DNA from: Phaonia tiefii
Lineage: Eukaryota > Arthropoda > Insecta > Diptera > Muscidae
Length of the DNA stretch: 64,000 nucleotides
Assembly (NCBI GenBank): GCA_963931995.1
Contig: OZ008367.1
Coordinates: 150,684,578 to 150,748,577 of the forward strand
Direction of reading: 5' to 3'
Shown: positions 1 to 12,836 of the stretch, one piece after another
How the letters are laid out: every line of letters begins with the position of its first letter
Numbering within the stretch: the stretch's first letter is position 1
Notes under the pieces: generated by a model
Told to the model about the DNA's origin: nothing
The model's database searches: none
What the model saw: only the letters and a program-made list of their open reading frames with translations
Made by a program: the position numbers and the translations under genes

Positions 1-130
1 AAAATGTTCTTAAAGAAGGGTTAAACGTTTTTCGAAGTTTACGATTTTAAATACAAATTTTTGGGCTTCACCATTTTAAACCTTTAACAAACCTATCATA
101 ACTTTTTATGAATAAGGTCGTAAGACTGCA
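1..130. repeat. Dispersed repeat, copy 1 (partner at 30675-30830)
   Basis: The first 130 bases share runs such as AAGAAGGGTTAAACGTT, TTTTTGGGCTT and TTAAACCTTTAACA, in the same order, with 30675-30830. Coding potential is not visible, so this is an unclassified dispersed repeat cut by the window edge. Confidence 0.7.
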
Positions 131-2960
131 AAGCAAAATTACAAACTGCTTAATATTTATTGAGGTAAAATCGAAAAAGATCCCTATTCTTCAGCTGAAA
201 TCCTGAGGATAAAAATAATATTTAATACATAAAGATCAAATATCACGTAGCAATTTATGAAAATAAAGAAAGGTGAAAAAAGAGAAATAATTTATAAACT
301 GGTAACACTTTGTTCAAGCCATGTGGTATGTGATTCCAAAATTCCAGGATGTTGCTTAAGAAAAGACGTACATTGGTTCTTGGTGAACCAACTATTACTC
401 TGCAGAATGGCCCTAAGATAATTCAGCTTTACTTTCTGAATGTCTGTTAATCCAACAGAAGGCAAGATCCATGATAAAGATGCTATAGCAACAGGCGGTT
501 ATGAATTTATATCTTAATATTTAGAGCAGTTGCAGTGTAAATAAAATCTGCGATTCCAGTGTGATGTACTACAGTTTGGAAAAACCAGAGTTATTAATGT
601 AGAAATTGCTGAAGTTAAACTATCTGTTTCTGCGACAATGAGCCTTCAGTGTACTCTCTATTAGAACAGAAAATATTGATAAAATATTATTTCGTAAATT
701 CAACCCAAGCATAGTTGACGCGATATAAATTGAAATATTGCTTTTTAACATGTTCAATATTTTGAAAACGTTTTATTTTCAACATTTTAAATATCATGAT
801 AAATATCTTGTCTAAAAACGTGTTTTTCTTCAAAAATTTATATATTTTTATGGAGAAATAAATGTTCATCAATTTTCTTCTTTCTTCTATTACATGCCCA
901 CACATGCTCACACAGTTTCACCGATAACTGGCGCTTCAACAAAGACGTATTTGTAGCCTTTTCTTCAAAAGTAATACATTTTTGAAAAACTAATATATTC
1001 TTATATGCCTTTTATAAATTTGGTCTAAATATAAGGGGGTTTCAACACCACCAGAGCCCCTAAAGAGAAGGAGATGTAAGCATTGTAATTATTTTTAGAA
1101 CGCCAACAAAATTTCCTATAGCACTGCATCATTGCGTTTTGTGTCGCGTATACATGGTCATAGAAAAAAATTTAATTGAAAACAGCTGTTCGAAAACTCG
1201 AAGAGTGGCTCAAAATGGGTTAAGTCCCTGTTCATCAGTGGGTCAGCAGCTCCAAATATGTTGATATATTTTGGAAATTAATTCTAAAAATGTATGGCAT
1301 ACAATTAAAATATTAATTTTTCATGTTTACGTTTTTTTGAATAGCTTGCAAATCTACGTACATGACTCGCCATACACAAATGATACAGACTTCTCCTATC
1401 GATATTAAGCATTGGATATAGGTAAAAGTCAGCCATGCAACAATGCTGTCAGGCCAATAGGATGGTCCTATATAGATTGTTAGCTCTTTCACAATTTATG
1501 TCACCAGAGCCAAAACTAGTGATATGTCAAAAAGATGTCTTATAAAGTATAAAGTGTCATCACCTACTGGCATTGTCCTAAGTAAATACTACTGACAATG
1601 TCTTCAAGACAAATTTTCCAACTGGGAACTAAATGTGTATAAATTTAATTATGATTTAATGTATTTAAATAATATCTACTATGTGCACATTTGCATTATT
1701 TTGAAACCGAAACAAACTTCGATATATTTATGCGACATATAAATTATAATTCCAAATTTTATTATAGACAAATTCAAAAAAAAAAAAAATTAATGCCTCC
1801 TCCTTCCCCATACCGCCACAAAGTCATTTGTGTGGCAAGTGAGACTTGTTGATGATAAATTATATCAGAGAAAACAAAGCTGCAAATGGAACTTGATAAT
1901 CATAACAGAGAACCCAAACACATTTTTCGCTATTGTTGTGTGGTTTTATATTTTGTTGACATTCAAGTTATAAAAACATTTTGCCACATTTTGCTGTTTA
2001 TGCCACATTTTGCAGAAGCGCCATCACCATCAGCACCAAAATTGTATCATTTCCTTATTCACGTACTTGCATACGAAATTATATCGGTGAATATCAAATT
2101 ATTCCGCTGTTTATATTATTTGTTGTGCACTTTTGTTGTATCCACTGCCTAGAGCTTGCAACATTTTTTGAATTTTTGTTAACGAAAACATTTTTTGCAT
2201 TTCGAGGAAGAGTTTTCCCTAAATTTGTTGATTTGTCTGGGAGGTACTAGAGGCTTGGTGACCGCATTGTTGGTACAATTACCATGGTTCCGATTTTATC
2301 TAAAGAACATCAAATAACATCCTTTTTTTAAAACACTGTTGTACATGAGTCATTCCATGCCAACCGGACAAAAACAAATTTCATAATTTTTCTGAAAACT
2401 TCAAGTAATTCTTTAATTAATTAATTAATTCTTAAATCATTTCAATCCTATCTTGGGGAACAAATATCAATAATCTTCTTCCAGAGGTAGAGACATGCAT
2501 ATGAATATTTTGAAAATCCTTTAACCGTATGTATTTTCAAACCATTATATTACAGAATCGATTTTAGAGTGAATCACGTCTGTTAAAAATAAAATCGTCA
2601 AATCGGATTTGAAATTCGCCAAAATGTTTGAAATCGTGTAAACGCGTGCATATTTAGGTTTTTGTATATTGGAATCGTCTAATGTCATAATTTAGGTGAA
2701 TATAGTGTGAATACACACAACTTCAATCATACCCCCATACTTTTCTGGTCAATCAATCCCCTTAGAATTCACACCATCTATTACATGTAGCATACATATC
2801 AACCCGCCCACAGCATTCGTGAACAATTTGCCTCACTAAAAAAAAACACACACTGTCGACGGATTGACTGCTTCACTGTAATTCTCATTTACGTCAATGC
2901 AGTCAGCGTACTTAACGTGATGGATGACTATGCTGATTACTTGACCATAGCGGCTCCGGC
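131..2960. other. Unassigned AT-rich DNA
   Basis: I see no credible gene. Open frames are short and without recognisable domains. There is a 13-A run near 1777, a TTAA-rich run near 2415-2432, and a short internal duplication of a TGCCACATTTTGC motif near 1981-2013. Motifs of the ATCGAT type near 2550-3070 recur near 5090-5290. Confidence 0.5.
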
Positions 2961-3124
2961 TGACTGTTCCACCTAGTGATTGGTAACCAAATCCGAAAAT
3001 CGATACTCGATTAAACGATCAACCATTTTCATTTCGAGTTTCAAAATCCATAAAATCGATTTTTTTCGATTTCCAATTACTTTTGCAATAATACAGTTGT
3101 TTGTATTTTATATCAGTATTAATA

Positions 3125-4032
3125 AGGGTGTCTCAGTAAGATTACATTTTTAAAATTTAGTGTAATTTGTTTTTTGTGCAAGCAAAATTTGCTGAAATTT
3201 GCCAGCTGTCACATATTTTTATTCCGGTTAACAAAAATGCAACGCTTTACGACAAAACAACGCGTTATAATTGTAAAAACTTATTACAAAAATCTGGAAA
3301 GTTATACTAAGACCGCTCGCAGAGTTCGAAGAATTTTCAGTTCAATAGAAAAAAATGGGTCAGTTATGGATTCCTGTGCGTCAACGTACAGGTCGGTCTC
3401 TTGAACAAATTGCTGCTGTAAACGAATGTCACCGAAACCCAGAAAACATCAATTCAGCATCGTTCTCAACTACTTCAAATTTCACAAAGCACTACGCAGC
3501 CTACATTCACAATGTCAATTTTCGTGAGTACACAAAATTGTCGAAATTGTGGCTCAGAAACTCCTCATGCAATCCAAGAGAAACAAATGCACCCACAACA
3601 AGCAACTGTCACTTGACTGTGAACGGCATTCGTTATATGAACATGCCGTTCTTGTGGCCTCAACTGGACGGCATGGATCTGGACGACATGTGGTTTCAGA
3701 AACACGGTGTCACCTACCACACAGCGCATGAAACAATGGATTTATTGCAGCAACGACTTCCAGAACAAATTATCTCAAGAAATTCTGATGTCAGCTGGCC
3801 ACCAAGGTCATGCGATTTAACGCCATGCGATTTCTTTCTTTCGGGTTTTGTGAAATCTTGGGTTTATGTATTGCCCTGTCATCAAAGCCGTGGCTGTCAT
3901 TTGACGAATATTTTATGCCACACTAAATCGGAACATGTCTTCTTTTCATTCAAATAAAAAAATCAGAACTATCTACAAAAATACGTCTTTTCATTTTAAA
4001 ACGAAAATGTGCATCCTTACCGAGACAACCTT
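3125..4032 (+). mobile_element. rosa-like (DD41D) mariner-type element, degenerate
   Basis: The ends form an imperfect terminal inverted repeat: GGGTGTCTCAGTAAG at 3126 on the left, and GGTTGTCTCGGTAAGG when read inward from about 4030 on the right. TA lies immediately outside each end (3123-3124 and 4033-4034), the normal Tc1/mariner target duplication. At about 0.9 kb it is shorter than the roughly 1.3 kb of intact mariner-like elements, and the transposase inside is missing its middle. A related copy lies at 56774-57670. Confidence 0.8.
3237..3957 (+). pseudogene. rosa-like mariner transposase, broken
   Basis: The best start is the ATG at 3237, which opens an N-terminal helix-turn-helix-like stretch (MQRFTTKQRVIIVKTYY) in the position such transposases have one. 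The frame breaks near 3340. The 200-residue frame from 3355 then jumps from an early segment to the C-terminal catalytic region, with the family landmarks MDLDDMWFQ, HTAHETMDLL, ISRNSDVSWPPRS and CDLTPCDFF. The first catalytic aspartate region (SDEAHF in relatives) is deleted, and the second aspartate, normally in QQDGA, reads QKHG. The protein would have cut and pasted its own element in the nucleus; this copy cannot. The family call rests on motif order and is firm. Confidence 0.82.
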
Positions 4033-4734
4033 TAGTAGATGGAGTATTATATTCAAGTAATGTGAGAGGGATAAGGTGATGATGATGGTGGATTGATATT
4101 AAAGATCTTCACTTTTACACTGATTCCGGACGGTGTGTATCAAAATTTCAACATTAGTAAACTTTTTTGAAACATGCAAATATTGAGTTTGTAATTCCGC
4201 ATATATCTGCCAATAATTATTCTATCTGAAAAGAATAGATATAATGGTTGGAAAGTTATGTATATTTTCGAATCATAGTTGTTTTTTCACTAAAAACTTC
4301 AACATGTCAGAATATATAGAATATGATAGATATTATAGTATGTATTTGTAAAGATCAGATTTGATCACGACTTTTGAAAAATAAGAATTACACTGAAAAA
4401 ATTGTGTGATTCTCCCTTTCTAAGCCTGGTCATGATGTAAAGATATCCTCGCAATCCTATCAAAATCCTGAGTTGATCACACGTTTAACCACAATGTAGA
4501 CAGAAGAATATATATAACAAAATACCAATCAAATTTTTGAAATTTAATATATCCCGTTATAAAAAGGATAATGGATCATAATGTAGTTTGTATAAATAAT
4601 TAAAATCTTTGGTTTGTCACAGTCATTTATTAAAAAAAACTCCGCTTCGAAGACAAAAAAATTATAAATAATCCAGCAGTAAGATTAAATAAACACTTAT
4701 TCGTTATAAGACTACAGGCATTTTGTTTTGTGTC

Positions 4735-4835
4735 AATTTTCTGTAAAATTTAATACATGTGTATACCAACGATAAAAGTAAACAAAAAAGGAGTATAAAA
4801 TACATGTAAATTTCTCATAAAATAATAACACAACC
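4735..4835. repeat. Fragment of the dispersed repeat seen at 6950-11200 and 51540-51840
   Basis: The runs GTATACCAACGATAAAAGT and AACAAAAAAG and an AATACATGTAAATTT-like tail occur in the same order as in the copy near 51710-51770. The rest of the repeat is not recognisable here. Confidence 0.55.
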
Positions 4836-5202
4836 AAGGAAAAATTTTAAATTAGCTGTTCTATCGAGATTACCTTTAGTCCTGCACAATAAGTTATGTG
4901 TTTTATTACAAAAGTAAAGTTTAATGAATGACAGACAAATCGGTGATTTTGTACTTAAGATTTGGAGTCGCATATCTTGGGGACTATGAGCCGATACTAA
5001 TTTTAATAAATCAACTTTCAAATTTCCGGAGGAGAAAACAAATGCTCAACAATTGTACTAAAAATTTGACTTCATTCGAATTTGAAACCTTTTTTGTTAA
5101 AATAATCGAAAATTGGGTCCATAAAATCGATCTCGATTGATTTACCGACATTGAGAATCGACAGCACAAAAATCGTTTCTGAATGCCCAAAATGTATTTT
5201 CC

Positions 5203-5286
5203 ACTAAAATCGAAATTGATTTAAAAACCATTAATTCCACCATAACTAAAATCGAAATTGATTTAAAAACCATTAATTCCACCATA
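5203..5286. repeat. Exact 42-bp tandem duplication
   Basis: A 42-base unit beginning ACTAAAATCGAAATTG and ending AATTCCACCATA is present twice head to tail (5203-5244 and 5245-5286) with no difference that I can see, which suggests a recent event. Confidence 0.95.
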
Positions 5287-5938
5287 GTGACTTCCGGAGA
5301 CCATTCCACAGACAATTCCACTAGCGGTTTAACTGCCTATTCTCTTCAATTTGTCTGACCTTCGACAAGCGATCATAGTTTTCCTAACCGATCTAGCTGT
5401 TTTCACCGAATCTGAACAATTTATATAGAGTTAGAACATCGCATACCGAACTCGAAGCGATTTCATCGGATCTCTTGAGTTCATTCCGAGCAAGTAACTC
5501 GGGGACTCGATCCTGACCTTCCCCACCGAATCCGAATCATCGCGTGTATAAATAATAGTGTGGGTCGACAAAAATTGTTGTACTAGTCACCTTCTAGTTT
5601 TGTGGATTACCTAGAGACAATTTCGGAACCATAGAATGAAATTCTTTGTGCTTCCTAAATAGCGCATTTCAAGTTTTTTATATCTTTGTTGCCATTTGAA
5701 GTCCGATTGTAATAAGAAGCATACCATTGTTCAAGTGACAAACCCTATATTTCGTTTATAAGTCATTTTGACTCCGACGTCGAAATCAATAACCAACCTC
5801 TGCCATCTCGTTTTCTACCCCCATAATACGAATTTTTTTGAAACCGTAGTAAAGGGCTTTAAAGATTGTAAGTTATGTGCCATGGATTCGTCATTTTGAT
5901 TAAGAAAATTTAAATTCGTATAATCTAATTGATCCCTA

Positions 5939-6933
5939 CACGCTGAAAAATCTGTCTTCTTTTCTTGTTTGGATGAAATTATAAAGTGTGTTTGGAGCTT
6001 GTCGCAAATAACTAATATACTAATATACTTAACTGATATATGTTTGAGACACAATGAATAATATGTTAGAATATATGTGTTTGCGACTCACATATGCAAA
6101 TACAGCTGTGTTTGTTGCACTGTCTATGATCTCTCTAGAGCAAGAGAATAAGAGAGGAACAACGAGAGAGTCTATCTTGTAATTGTGTGTCTGTATTTTT
6201 CCATTATTCTCTCATAAATATTTCAGTTTCATATGTTCATTTATCACTCATTATATTCATGTATGAACTACCAAAGCGAGAAACGATTTTGAGGAAAGAA
6301 ACTGGAAAGGGAAACAACGTGAAGCCCTTTGTCTGTCCGAGCCTTTACTGAGAGAATCGTAACGGCGGACCATTTGTGAAATAAACGCTTGGCTTGCATG
6401 AACTAGATATGTATATAAATATATTCTTTGTGTACCACCGCATAGTGATAACCAACGCATAGCTGAAACCTTCCGAAAACAAAAACATGAGAGCCAACAG
6501 AGAAAGGAGAAGCAAAAGAGCAGCAGATTCTCATATTATGAAAAAAAACAAATAATGCATTCAATACAACTAAATTATTTACGTTTTAAATCTTTTAATT
6601 TTTTGCATTAACTAATTATAAATGTGGATTTATATTGATAAAATTAATTCTAATAAATAAATCAGCATAATAATTTAAATCAATCAATTATAATAATTTA
6701 AATCAAAGATTACTTTGTTTTTAAATATTATTATGTTTGGGGGAAACACGAATATGTTTCCACGTAAAAGTATGCATTGTTTGCCAGTAAACATGATGCT
6801 GTTTACATTTAAGCCCAAGTGAGTTTGGGACTTGCAAACATATTAATGTTTGAAGTGTGTTCCAAACATATACATGGTTCCTGCAGAATATGTTTGGGAG
6901 AATATGTTAGAGAGACCGTTATTTTTCAGCGTG
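5939..6933. mobile_element. Non-coding terminal-inverted-repeat element, CACGCTG ends
   Basis: The left end reads CACGCTGAAAAAT and the right end is its inverse, ATTTTTCAGCGTG. TA stands directly outside on both sides (5937-5938 and 6934-6935). The 995-bp interior has no transposase. It holds CT/AG-rich stretches (TCTCTCTAGAGCAAGAG) and GTTTGCGAC motifs. A shorter relative with the same ends is at 20437-20725, and a copy of part of the interior without the ends is at 58165-58875. The TA duplication fits Tc1/mariner mobilisation, but the superfamily is inferred. Confidence 0.78.
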
Positions 6934-7308
6934 TAGAGGGAACATCTCTCTGAGCAAATTGATGACATAAGGCCTGATGATATGAACATTGAATGTTGAA
7001 AACTATTGCCTTAATACTACCAGATAGAGGCAATGGTTCAAAACAACCAATAAAACACCAATAGCCGCATATCGTTTTGTGTGTTAATATTATTGTGTTC
7101 AATACAACACAAATGTATGCTGACAATACGAGGGCTACTATTTATATTTTGGGAACGGGCAATGCTAGTGTTCACAGATGCAAACTGGAACTTCCTTTGG
7201 AGAGTTTGACATTTTTTAGCATAAACATACATAGAACGTCTTCACTTACCGGCACTAATTGTTGTATTTACATTGTGTTGAAAAATTCATCTCGGTCAAA
7301 AAATGTAA

Positions 7309-7690
7309 ATGGATTTTCGGTATGGATTATCGAGACAAGAGTGTCTCAATCAAAATGTTTCGACTTTTGGTGATGAAGCACCATCAAAAACCACTGTAAA
7401 TCCCTGATACCAAGTGTTGAGTCTCGGACGGCGTTCGCTCTACGATGAATTTCGTGAACGTCGTACAAAATCGGCTGTTCTGCCACAAAACATCGATGCA
7501 GTGCGTCAACTGATAATGCAAGATAGTCATTTGACATATCGTGAGATAGAGGCATCCTTGCACATTAGTTTCACTTCAACACATTCGATTTTGCATGAAC
7601 ATTAGGCTGTAAAAAAGATTTGTGCGCGTTGAATCCCACATAATTTGACAATCGCCCAAAAAAAGGCTCGTGCCAATTGGTATAAGGAAA
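7309..7690 (+). pseudogene. mariner transposase, N-terminal part
   Basis: The ATG at 7309 starts MDFRYGLSRQECLNQ, the expected N-terminus of this mariner group. A stop follows shortly after the GDEAPSKTTV segment (near 7405). The next frame continues with LGRRSLYDEF, NIDAVRQLIMQD, the helix-turn-helix region (HLTYREIEASLHIS) and then SILHEH. This is the paired DNA-binding domain that recognises the element ends. The coding sequence stops at codon NWYKE where the hAT element entered, and resumes in the same frame at 10385 with MIKKFDRG. The stop and other changes show that it was already or later became inactive. Confidence 0.9.
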
Positions 7691-10376
7691 TAGGCTTGCC
7701 AGATGGTACAAATCCGACTGGATTGTCCAGTTATTTTGCTCTTGTCCAGTTATCCAGTCAAAGTGAAATTTGTCCAGTTTTTTCACCGTCGTCAAGTCAA
7801 AATGAAATTTGTCAAGAAAAACTATTTTTCCAGGAAAAAATATTTTGACTGAATTAATTAGTGTTCGCTTCGAAATATTGCACAAAATAAGAAAAATGTC
7901 GTTTGCATTTTTGTATGTAACTCAACAAATTCATAGTACTAGTCCGTTAAAATGTGTTCTACACATCACTGGTAGCTTTAAAAAGACATCAGCTGGTTGT
8001 TTGCGTAGTCTCAGCACTATTACCGCCTTTAAATCGGTTAATTGCAATTAATCGACAATGTGTGCTCATCACTGGCGAAAACATAAACAAATCAGTCGGC
8101 TGGACGGAAAAAATTTTGGGTGGGAATTAAATAATTTATTATGTATTGAAAATTATTTTAAGATAAATATTATCAGGTTGTAATCGATGTCAACGGAGAG
8201 CGAAGAAGAAGCGATTCCTAGTAAAAGAAGATAAACAAGTTTTTGCGACAAATGGATAACTGATCCATTATTTTCGAAGTGGGCCGTAAAAAAAGATGAA
8301 TATACTGCATTTTTCAAATTGTGCCAAATGGAATTCTCCATTAAATATGAAGGATCGCGAATGTTATTGAAGCATACAAGAACACAAGGACATACCAAAA
8401 TTGAATCTGCACGTAAAGTGTCGCAGAGTATTTCCAATTTAATTACCCCAAAGCAATTTAAAGAAGAACTAGTTTCCAGGGCTCAGCTGGCTAGTGTATA
8501 CCACAACGTTAGGCATGGGCTAAGTTATAATAGTTTAGACTGCCAATTAAAGCTTAGTTCTACAATATATTGCTACAGCAAGATTGCTGCAAAAATGTCA
8601 TGTGGACGAACTAAAGGTGCAGCAATCGTAAGAAACGTACTATCCCCATATGTACAAGAAAACATTTCAAAGGACTAAAGGACTTAAATGAATGCAGTTT
8701 TTTTTCTAGCTGAAAAGGGAATTCAGAAGAAAATTTTAAATTTTTACGAAGACCCTAAAAAATTATTGCAATAACTAAGGAACACTCTTTAAGTTTCGAA
8801 TAAATTTCGGCTTACAGTACTGATAATGCAAATGTCAATTATGGTGTCCATAAATCTGTTTTTATAAAACTTCAGCACATAAAACCCCGTATTGTAAAAG
8901 CCAATTGCAATTGCCACATAATCAATAACTGTATTAAGTACAGCCTCAATTCTATGTCTGTAGATATCGAAAATATTGTTATCAAAGCATAAATGATATC
9001 GGCAAAAAAAAAACTGAAAAATTAAAGGAATGTTATGAACTTGCGGGCATTGAATACAAAAATTTACTTAGGCATGTACCAACCAGATGGCTTTCTCTGT
9101 TACCAGCAATCGACAGAATGGTGTATAGTGGCCAGCAGTAAAGCGATATTTTTTGCAAAAAGGTAAAGAAAATACCCAAAAACCTTTGTGGGATTTTATT
9201 GCTCGTGATGTTACCACCTGATGATATTATAAACGATGATGATGAGTGCAAGTACGAGGGAATATCGGAGGCATATCTATTTTTTATACATAACGTAATG
9301 CAAGAATTTAATGTAGCCACATTAAGTTTAGAAAGTGATTCAAGTACAATCACTGATATACACACTATAATGTGTAAACTTTTGAATAGCTTGAAGAGCC
9401 GTATCAAAGATGATTTTCTTCAAATTAGAAGCAAACACTTTTTTGGTATCTGCTGTGATTTATTTGGAGCAGCGATATAACTTTAGAAATGATTCACTCT
9501 ACAACCAAATGTCAGCATTAAATTGAAAGGATACCCTGATCGATCTATCTGAACTACCAAAGAAAATAAAACTTGATAATCAAATTAATATAGATTAGTT
9601 ATTATAGACTATTGTTGCCTTCGAGAGGTTTTTGGCCAATTAACAAAAGATAGCTCGAATGATAAAATATGGTCATATTTTTTTAAAAAGTGTGACAGAA
9701 ATATCCAAAAATATTTATTTAACTTAGTATCTTTTGTATTTTCAATACCAATCAGTAACGCTTTTTGTGAAAGAGTATTTAGTGTTTTGGACAATTTATT
9801 TTCAAAAGATAGACATCGAATAAATTTTGATCTCATCAAAGCAGAAGTTATGATAAGAATTAACTGCGAAGCAAATTATGATAATTTTTACAATTTCTGA
9901 TTGAAACCTGAAGCTTTGCAGTTAGTAAAATCTGTTGCAAAAAATGCCAAATACATGTGGCAAAAGAAATAATTTTCCAGATGTAATTATTTATGTACTA
10001 CATAAAACCAAGACTCTATTTTGTGCTAGAAAGGCTGAATTATTTTTTTTATACGACTTTTTTACGTTATAAATACTGAAAGTATTCACTTATGTTTTTT
10101 CGTTCTTTATGTAGTTTTAAAAAATAAATAAAATACTCTTGTTACAAAGATCAATTCTTACACATGTTAATTTTTTTTTATAAAATCTGAAATCAACGGT
10201 ATAGAAAAATGTGGTTTAACTGAATATACTTCAAAAATGACCCATATGTACTCGAATGATTTGCGATTTTTGTCGTTTTGCACGACAAAACCGAAAAGAT
10301 ATATGATTATAAAACTTAAAAAAATGTGAAAATTTTTTTCGAAACATAAACGCCAATTTACATCTGGCAAGCCTAG
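7691..10376 (+). mobile_element. hAT transposon inserted in the mariner
   Basis: A perfect 15-bp terminal inverted repeat, TAGGCTTGCCAGATG (7691-7705 and inverted at 10361-10375), is bounded by the 8-bp direct repeat TAAGGAAA (7683-7690 and 10377-10384). An 8-bp duplication is diagnostic of hAT elements. A subterminal motif GTCAAARTGAAATTTGTC occurs twice at about 7757-7822. The left and right ends differ by one outer base. The interior carries a decayed hAT transposase. Confidence 0.95.
8187..9972 (+). pseudogene. hAT transposase, decayed
   Basis: The likely start is the ATG at 8187 (MSTESEEEAIPSKRR, then a stop). Downstream on the same strand, in shifted frames, are pieces in the normal hAT order. 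A BED-finger-like segment (FKLCQMEFSI ... LLKHTRTQGH) has lost its first zinc-binding cysteine. Then come an EKGIQKKILNFYED segment, the NLLRHVPTRWLSLLPAIDRM block near 9060-9125 typical of hAT proteins, and the C-terminal dimerisation region near 9725-9900 (ISNAFCERVFS, HRINFDLIKAEVMIRIN). The reading ends at the TAA at 9970-9972. Many stops and frameshifts rule out function. The longest intact pieces are 8319-8678 and 9199-9480. Confidence 0.88.
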
Positions 10377-10384
10377 TAAGGAAA

Positions 10385-11017
10385 TGATTAAAAAGTTCGA
10401 CCGTGGTGCTTCAAAAGACGTGCATAAAGTCGCGACAGGTCACGCATCATGGATGTATGCATCTGAGCCGGAAACAAGACAGAAATCAATCGTGCGGTTC
10501 TTTCAAGACGAACTCAATCCAACAAAAGTTTTTCGTGAAAGAAGCACAGCGAAGCAAATGGTCGCCTGTTTCTTCGGCCGAATGGGTCATGTGGCCACTG
10601 TTCCGCTTGAGCAATGTAGGACGTTCAATTCTGACTGGTACACGACCATTTGTTTGCCGGAAGTCTTTGTGAGAAATTCTTAAAACCTACCGCCGAAGAC
10701 AAATCATACTCCATCATGACAATGCGAGCTCTCCCACAAATCGTCAATCAGGTGAATTTTCGAGCAGTCAAAACATGGAATTGATGATTCATCATCCGTA
10801 CAGCCCTGATTTGACACCCAAAGACTTCTTCTTGTTGCCGAATATAAAAGGTAAAATGCGTGGTCAACAATTTACGAGCGCCGAAGAAGCAGTTGAAGCG
10901 TTCAAAAACCATGTTTTGGAGGGGTCTCAAGAGGGATTGAAAAACTGCTATGGAAAATGGTTTGAACGAATGCCGAAGTGTATTGATCATCAGGGGGAAA
11001 ATTTTGAAAAACAATAA
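10385..11017 (+). pseudogene. mariner transposase, C-terminal catalytic part
   Basis: This continues the protein begun at 7309. Landmarks in order are KKFDRGASK, PETRQKSIVRFFQDE, NPTKVFRERSTAKQMVACFF, DWYTTICLPEV, ILHHDNASS, HHPYSPDLTPKDFFL, EEAVEAFKNHVLE and the C-terminus GENFEKQ. The spacing between the second and third catalytic aspartates is 34 residues (DD34D). The first aspartate, in TGDES of relatives, is changed (TGHAS), so the enzyme would be dead even without the hAT insertion. A one-base frameshift lies near 10675. Confidence 0.92.
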
Positions 11018-11199
11018 ACCTATATTCATTTAAAAATGTTTGTTATTATTTGCTATTCAGTACAGTAACAGTAGTAGTAACCCTCGTAACAGTCAAGAAA
11101 AAAGTGTAAAACACATTTAAATTTCACAGTTTTCCACCAAAACCTTATGTAAAATTCAAGTCAGAAGCTCTTGTAATTCCATTTGGTGTAAGTAAATTT

Positions 11200-12836
11200 T
11201 CTTCAAATATATCCCGACTGAAAATATCCATTATTGAGGATTTTTCTAAAATTTTTAAAAAAGTTTGTTTGCATCTACTGAACATTTTTGATTGTGAGTT
11301 ACAACTTATTTGTATTTAAGGTGTGATATGTTCTTCATTATTACTTTGGCCTGGATGGGGCGCTAAGAATATTCACGTGATATCCTAAAATGATAATTAT
11401 TAATACATTTCACACGAAAAGCCAAGGACTTCGTTAAAAACTTGAATAAAATCACTGTAAATTTAAAGCGTATAACTTGATTGGGTTTGTGTTATAAGTA
11501 TCCTTTACATTCTGCTGACCAACTTCATAATATATTAGGAACTGATGCCAAAGGCCACGACTCACTATCAGATTTAGTCTTTGGATATTTCAATACTATT
11601 GCTTTCCAGATATACTGCATTTGAAAGATACAACGTAAATCGTTGGATGTGATTGGGCAGTTTGTCAACATCTAAAGACGACAAAATATGGAGGACATAA
11701 TTTGCGCTCATTATAACGATTTTTTTTTGACTGTAAAATACTTTCATAATAAAACATTTTAAATTTTATTCTTTAAAATGTAAACAAGTGTGTCCATCCA
11801 AATAACATGATGACAATGAAAATATTATGGGGAATGATTTATTTCTGTTGTCCTTTTGAAATCCTTTCTTTCAGCAATATTGAACTTTGCAGCGGTGGAA
11901 GTAACTGCGGAATAAAAATGAAAATAAATATGACAATGAATTTGGGTCACTAGAGATTCGGTAGTGTTGGCCTATGAATGCATCAGTTGCATACACGAAA
12001 ATATATACGAGTATTACGCTCAAATATTTTATGCACTCTCCGCGACAAAATGTTGTTGCCGCTATTTGCAATAAGGTTTAAATACATATATGACCATTTT
12101 ACTCCCTTATAAGTACACATGTTTTTGTGGCATGACTTTCAAGGACAGAAAAATTTACAAAACCTTGAACTAGCTGGGATTTACTACAATGAAATGAATT
12201 TTGCGAAAAGCATTGCATGGAATCGAAAGTGAAAACAGTTTGTAGGATACATAACTCTCGAATACATACTTGTGTACATACATACACGTATGTGAAGGTT
12301 GAAGTGAGCAAATAACATATTTTGCCAGATTTGAAAATATTAAACTATTGGTGTGATAATATTTGACAAATTGAATGTAGATTGTGCGTGACTTCCATGA
12401 GGAATGAAGTTTGTTAAATTTATACGTCTTATAGTTTAAGTGGGAAATTTGATACAGATGTGAATATGATGTGATCTTAAGAGGTTAGGATCCTATCAAT
12501 TATAGTAGTGTGACCCGGAAAATTCGAATTATTGAAACTTTTGACGAAATAACACTCACACGATGTATACAACTCCGGTTATTACGGGAAATATAAAAAT
12601 AAACAATTTAATAACATATTTTGCGACTGAAGTGGCCTCTGTGTATTTTTGGAAAAAAAATTACCAATTTACACAGTCGGCCTGAATGCAAATAAGTGAT
12701 AATAACATCAGACCTTGTAAAGTCTTGTTCGGATGATTTTAGAATGTACCAGACATTTGTAAACGAGTAGTATGGTTTTAGGAATATTTTATTTTTATGC
12801 ACCCTGTTACAACTCAGAAATAAAAAGGTAATTTAT
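11200..12836. other. Unassigned AT-rich DNA
   Basis: I see no gene, terminal repeat or tandem array. Frames are shorter than 71 codons and unrecognised. Confidence 0.5.

Larger units (their letters stand above)
4040..5930. other. Unassigned sequence around small repeats
   Basis: Apart from the repeat fragment at 4735 and the 42-bp duplication at 5203, nothing is recognised. Open frames are under 80 codons and show no family features. Confidence 0.5.
7129..11086 (+). mobile_element. irritans-like mariner (DD34D), itself split by a hAT element
   Basis: The left end CGAGGGCTACTA (7129) and the inverted right end CGAGGGTTACTA (ending 11086) are flanked by TA at 7127-7128 and 11087-11088. Removing the hAT insertion and its duplicated 8 bp leaves about 1264 bp, the normal length of a mariner. 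The transposase halves are at 7309-7690 and 10385-11017. Confidence 0.92.
6950..11200 (+). repeat. Dispersed repeat split by a mariner insertion
   Basis: Bases 6950-7128 and 11089-11200 together match the uninterrupted copy at about 51540-51840. Shared landmarks are TACCAGATAGAGGCAAT, AATACAACACAAATGTAT and AGTCAAGAAAAAAGTG with its A-rich continuation. The second copy therefore serves as an empty site for the mariner at 7129-11086. Confidence 0.8.

Noticed and set aside
2960..5300. A larger foldback element with ATCGAT-rich arms around the rosa-like copy
   Set aside because: The arms share only short words (ATAAAATCGAT, TCGATTT) without a consistent alignment or target duplication.
10748..11029. 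93-codon minus-strand frame
   Set aside because: It is the antisense of the mariner transposase C-terminus.
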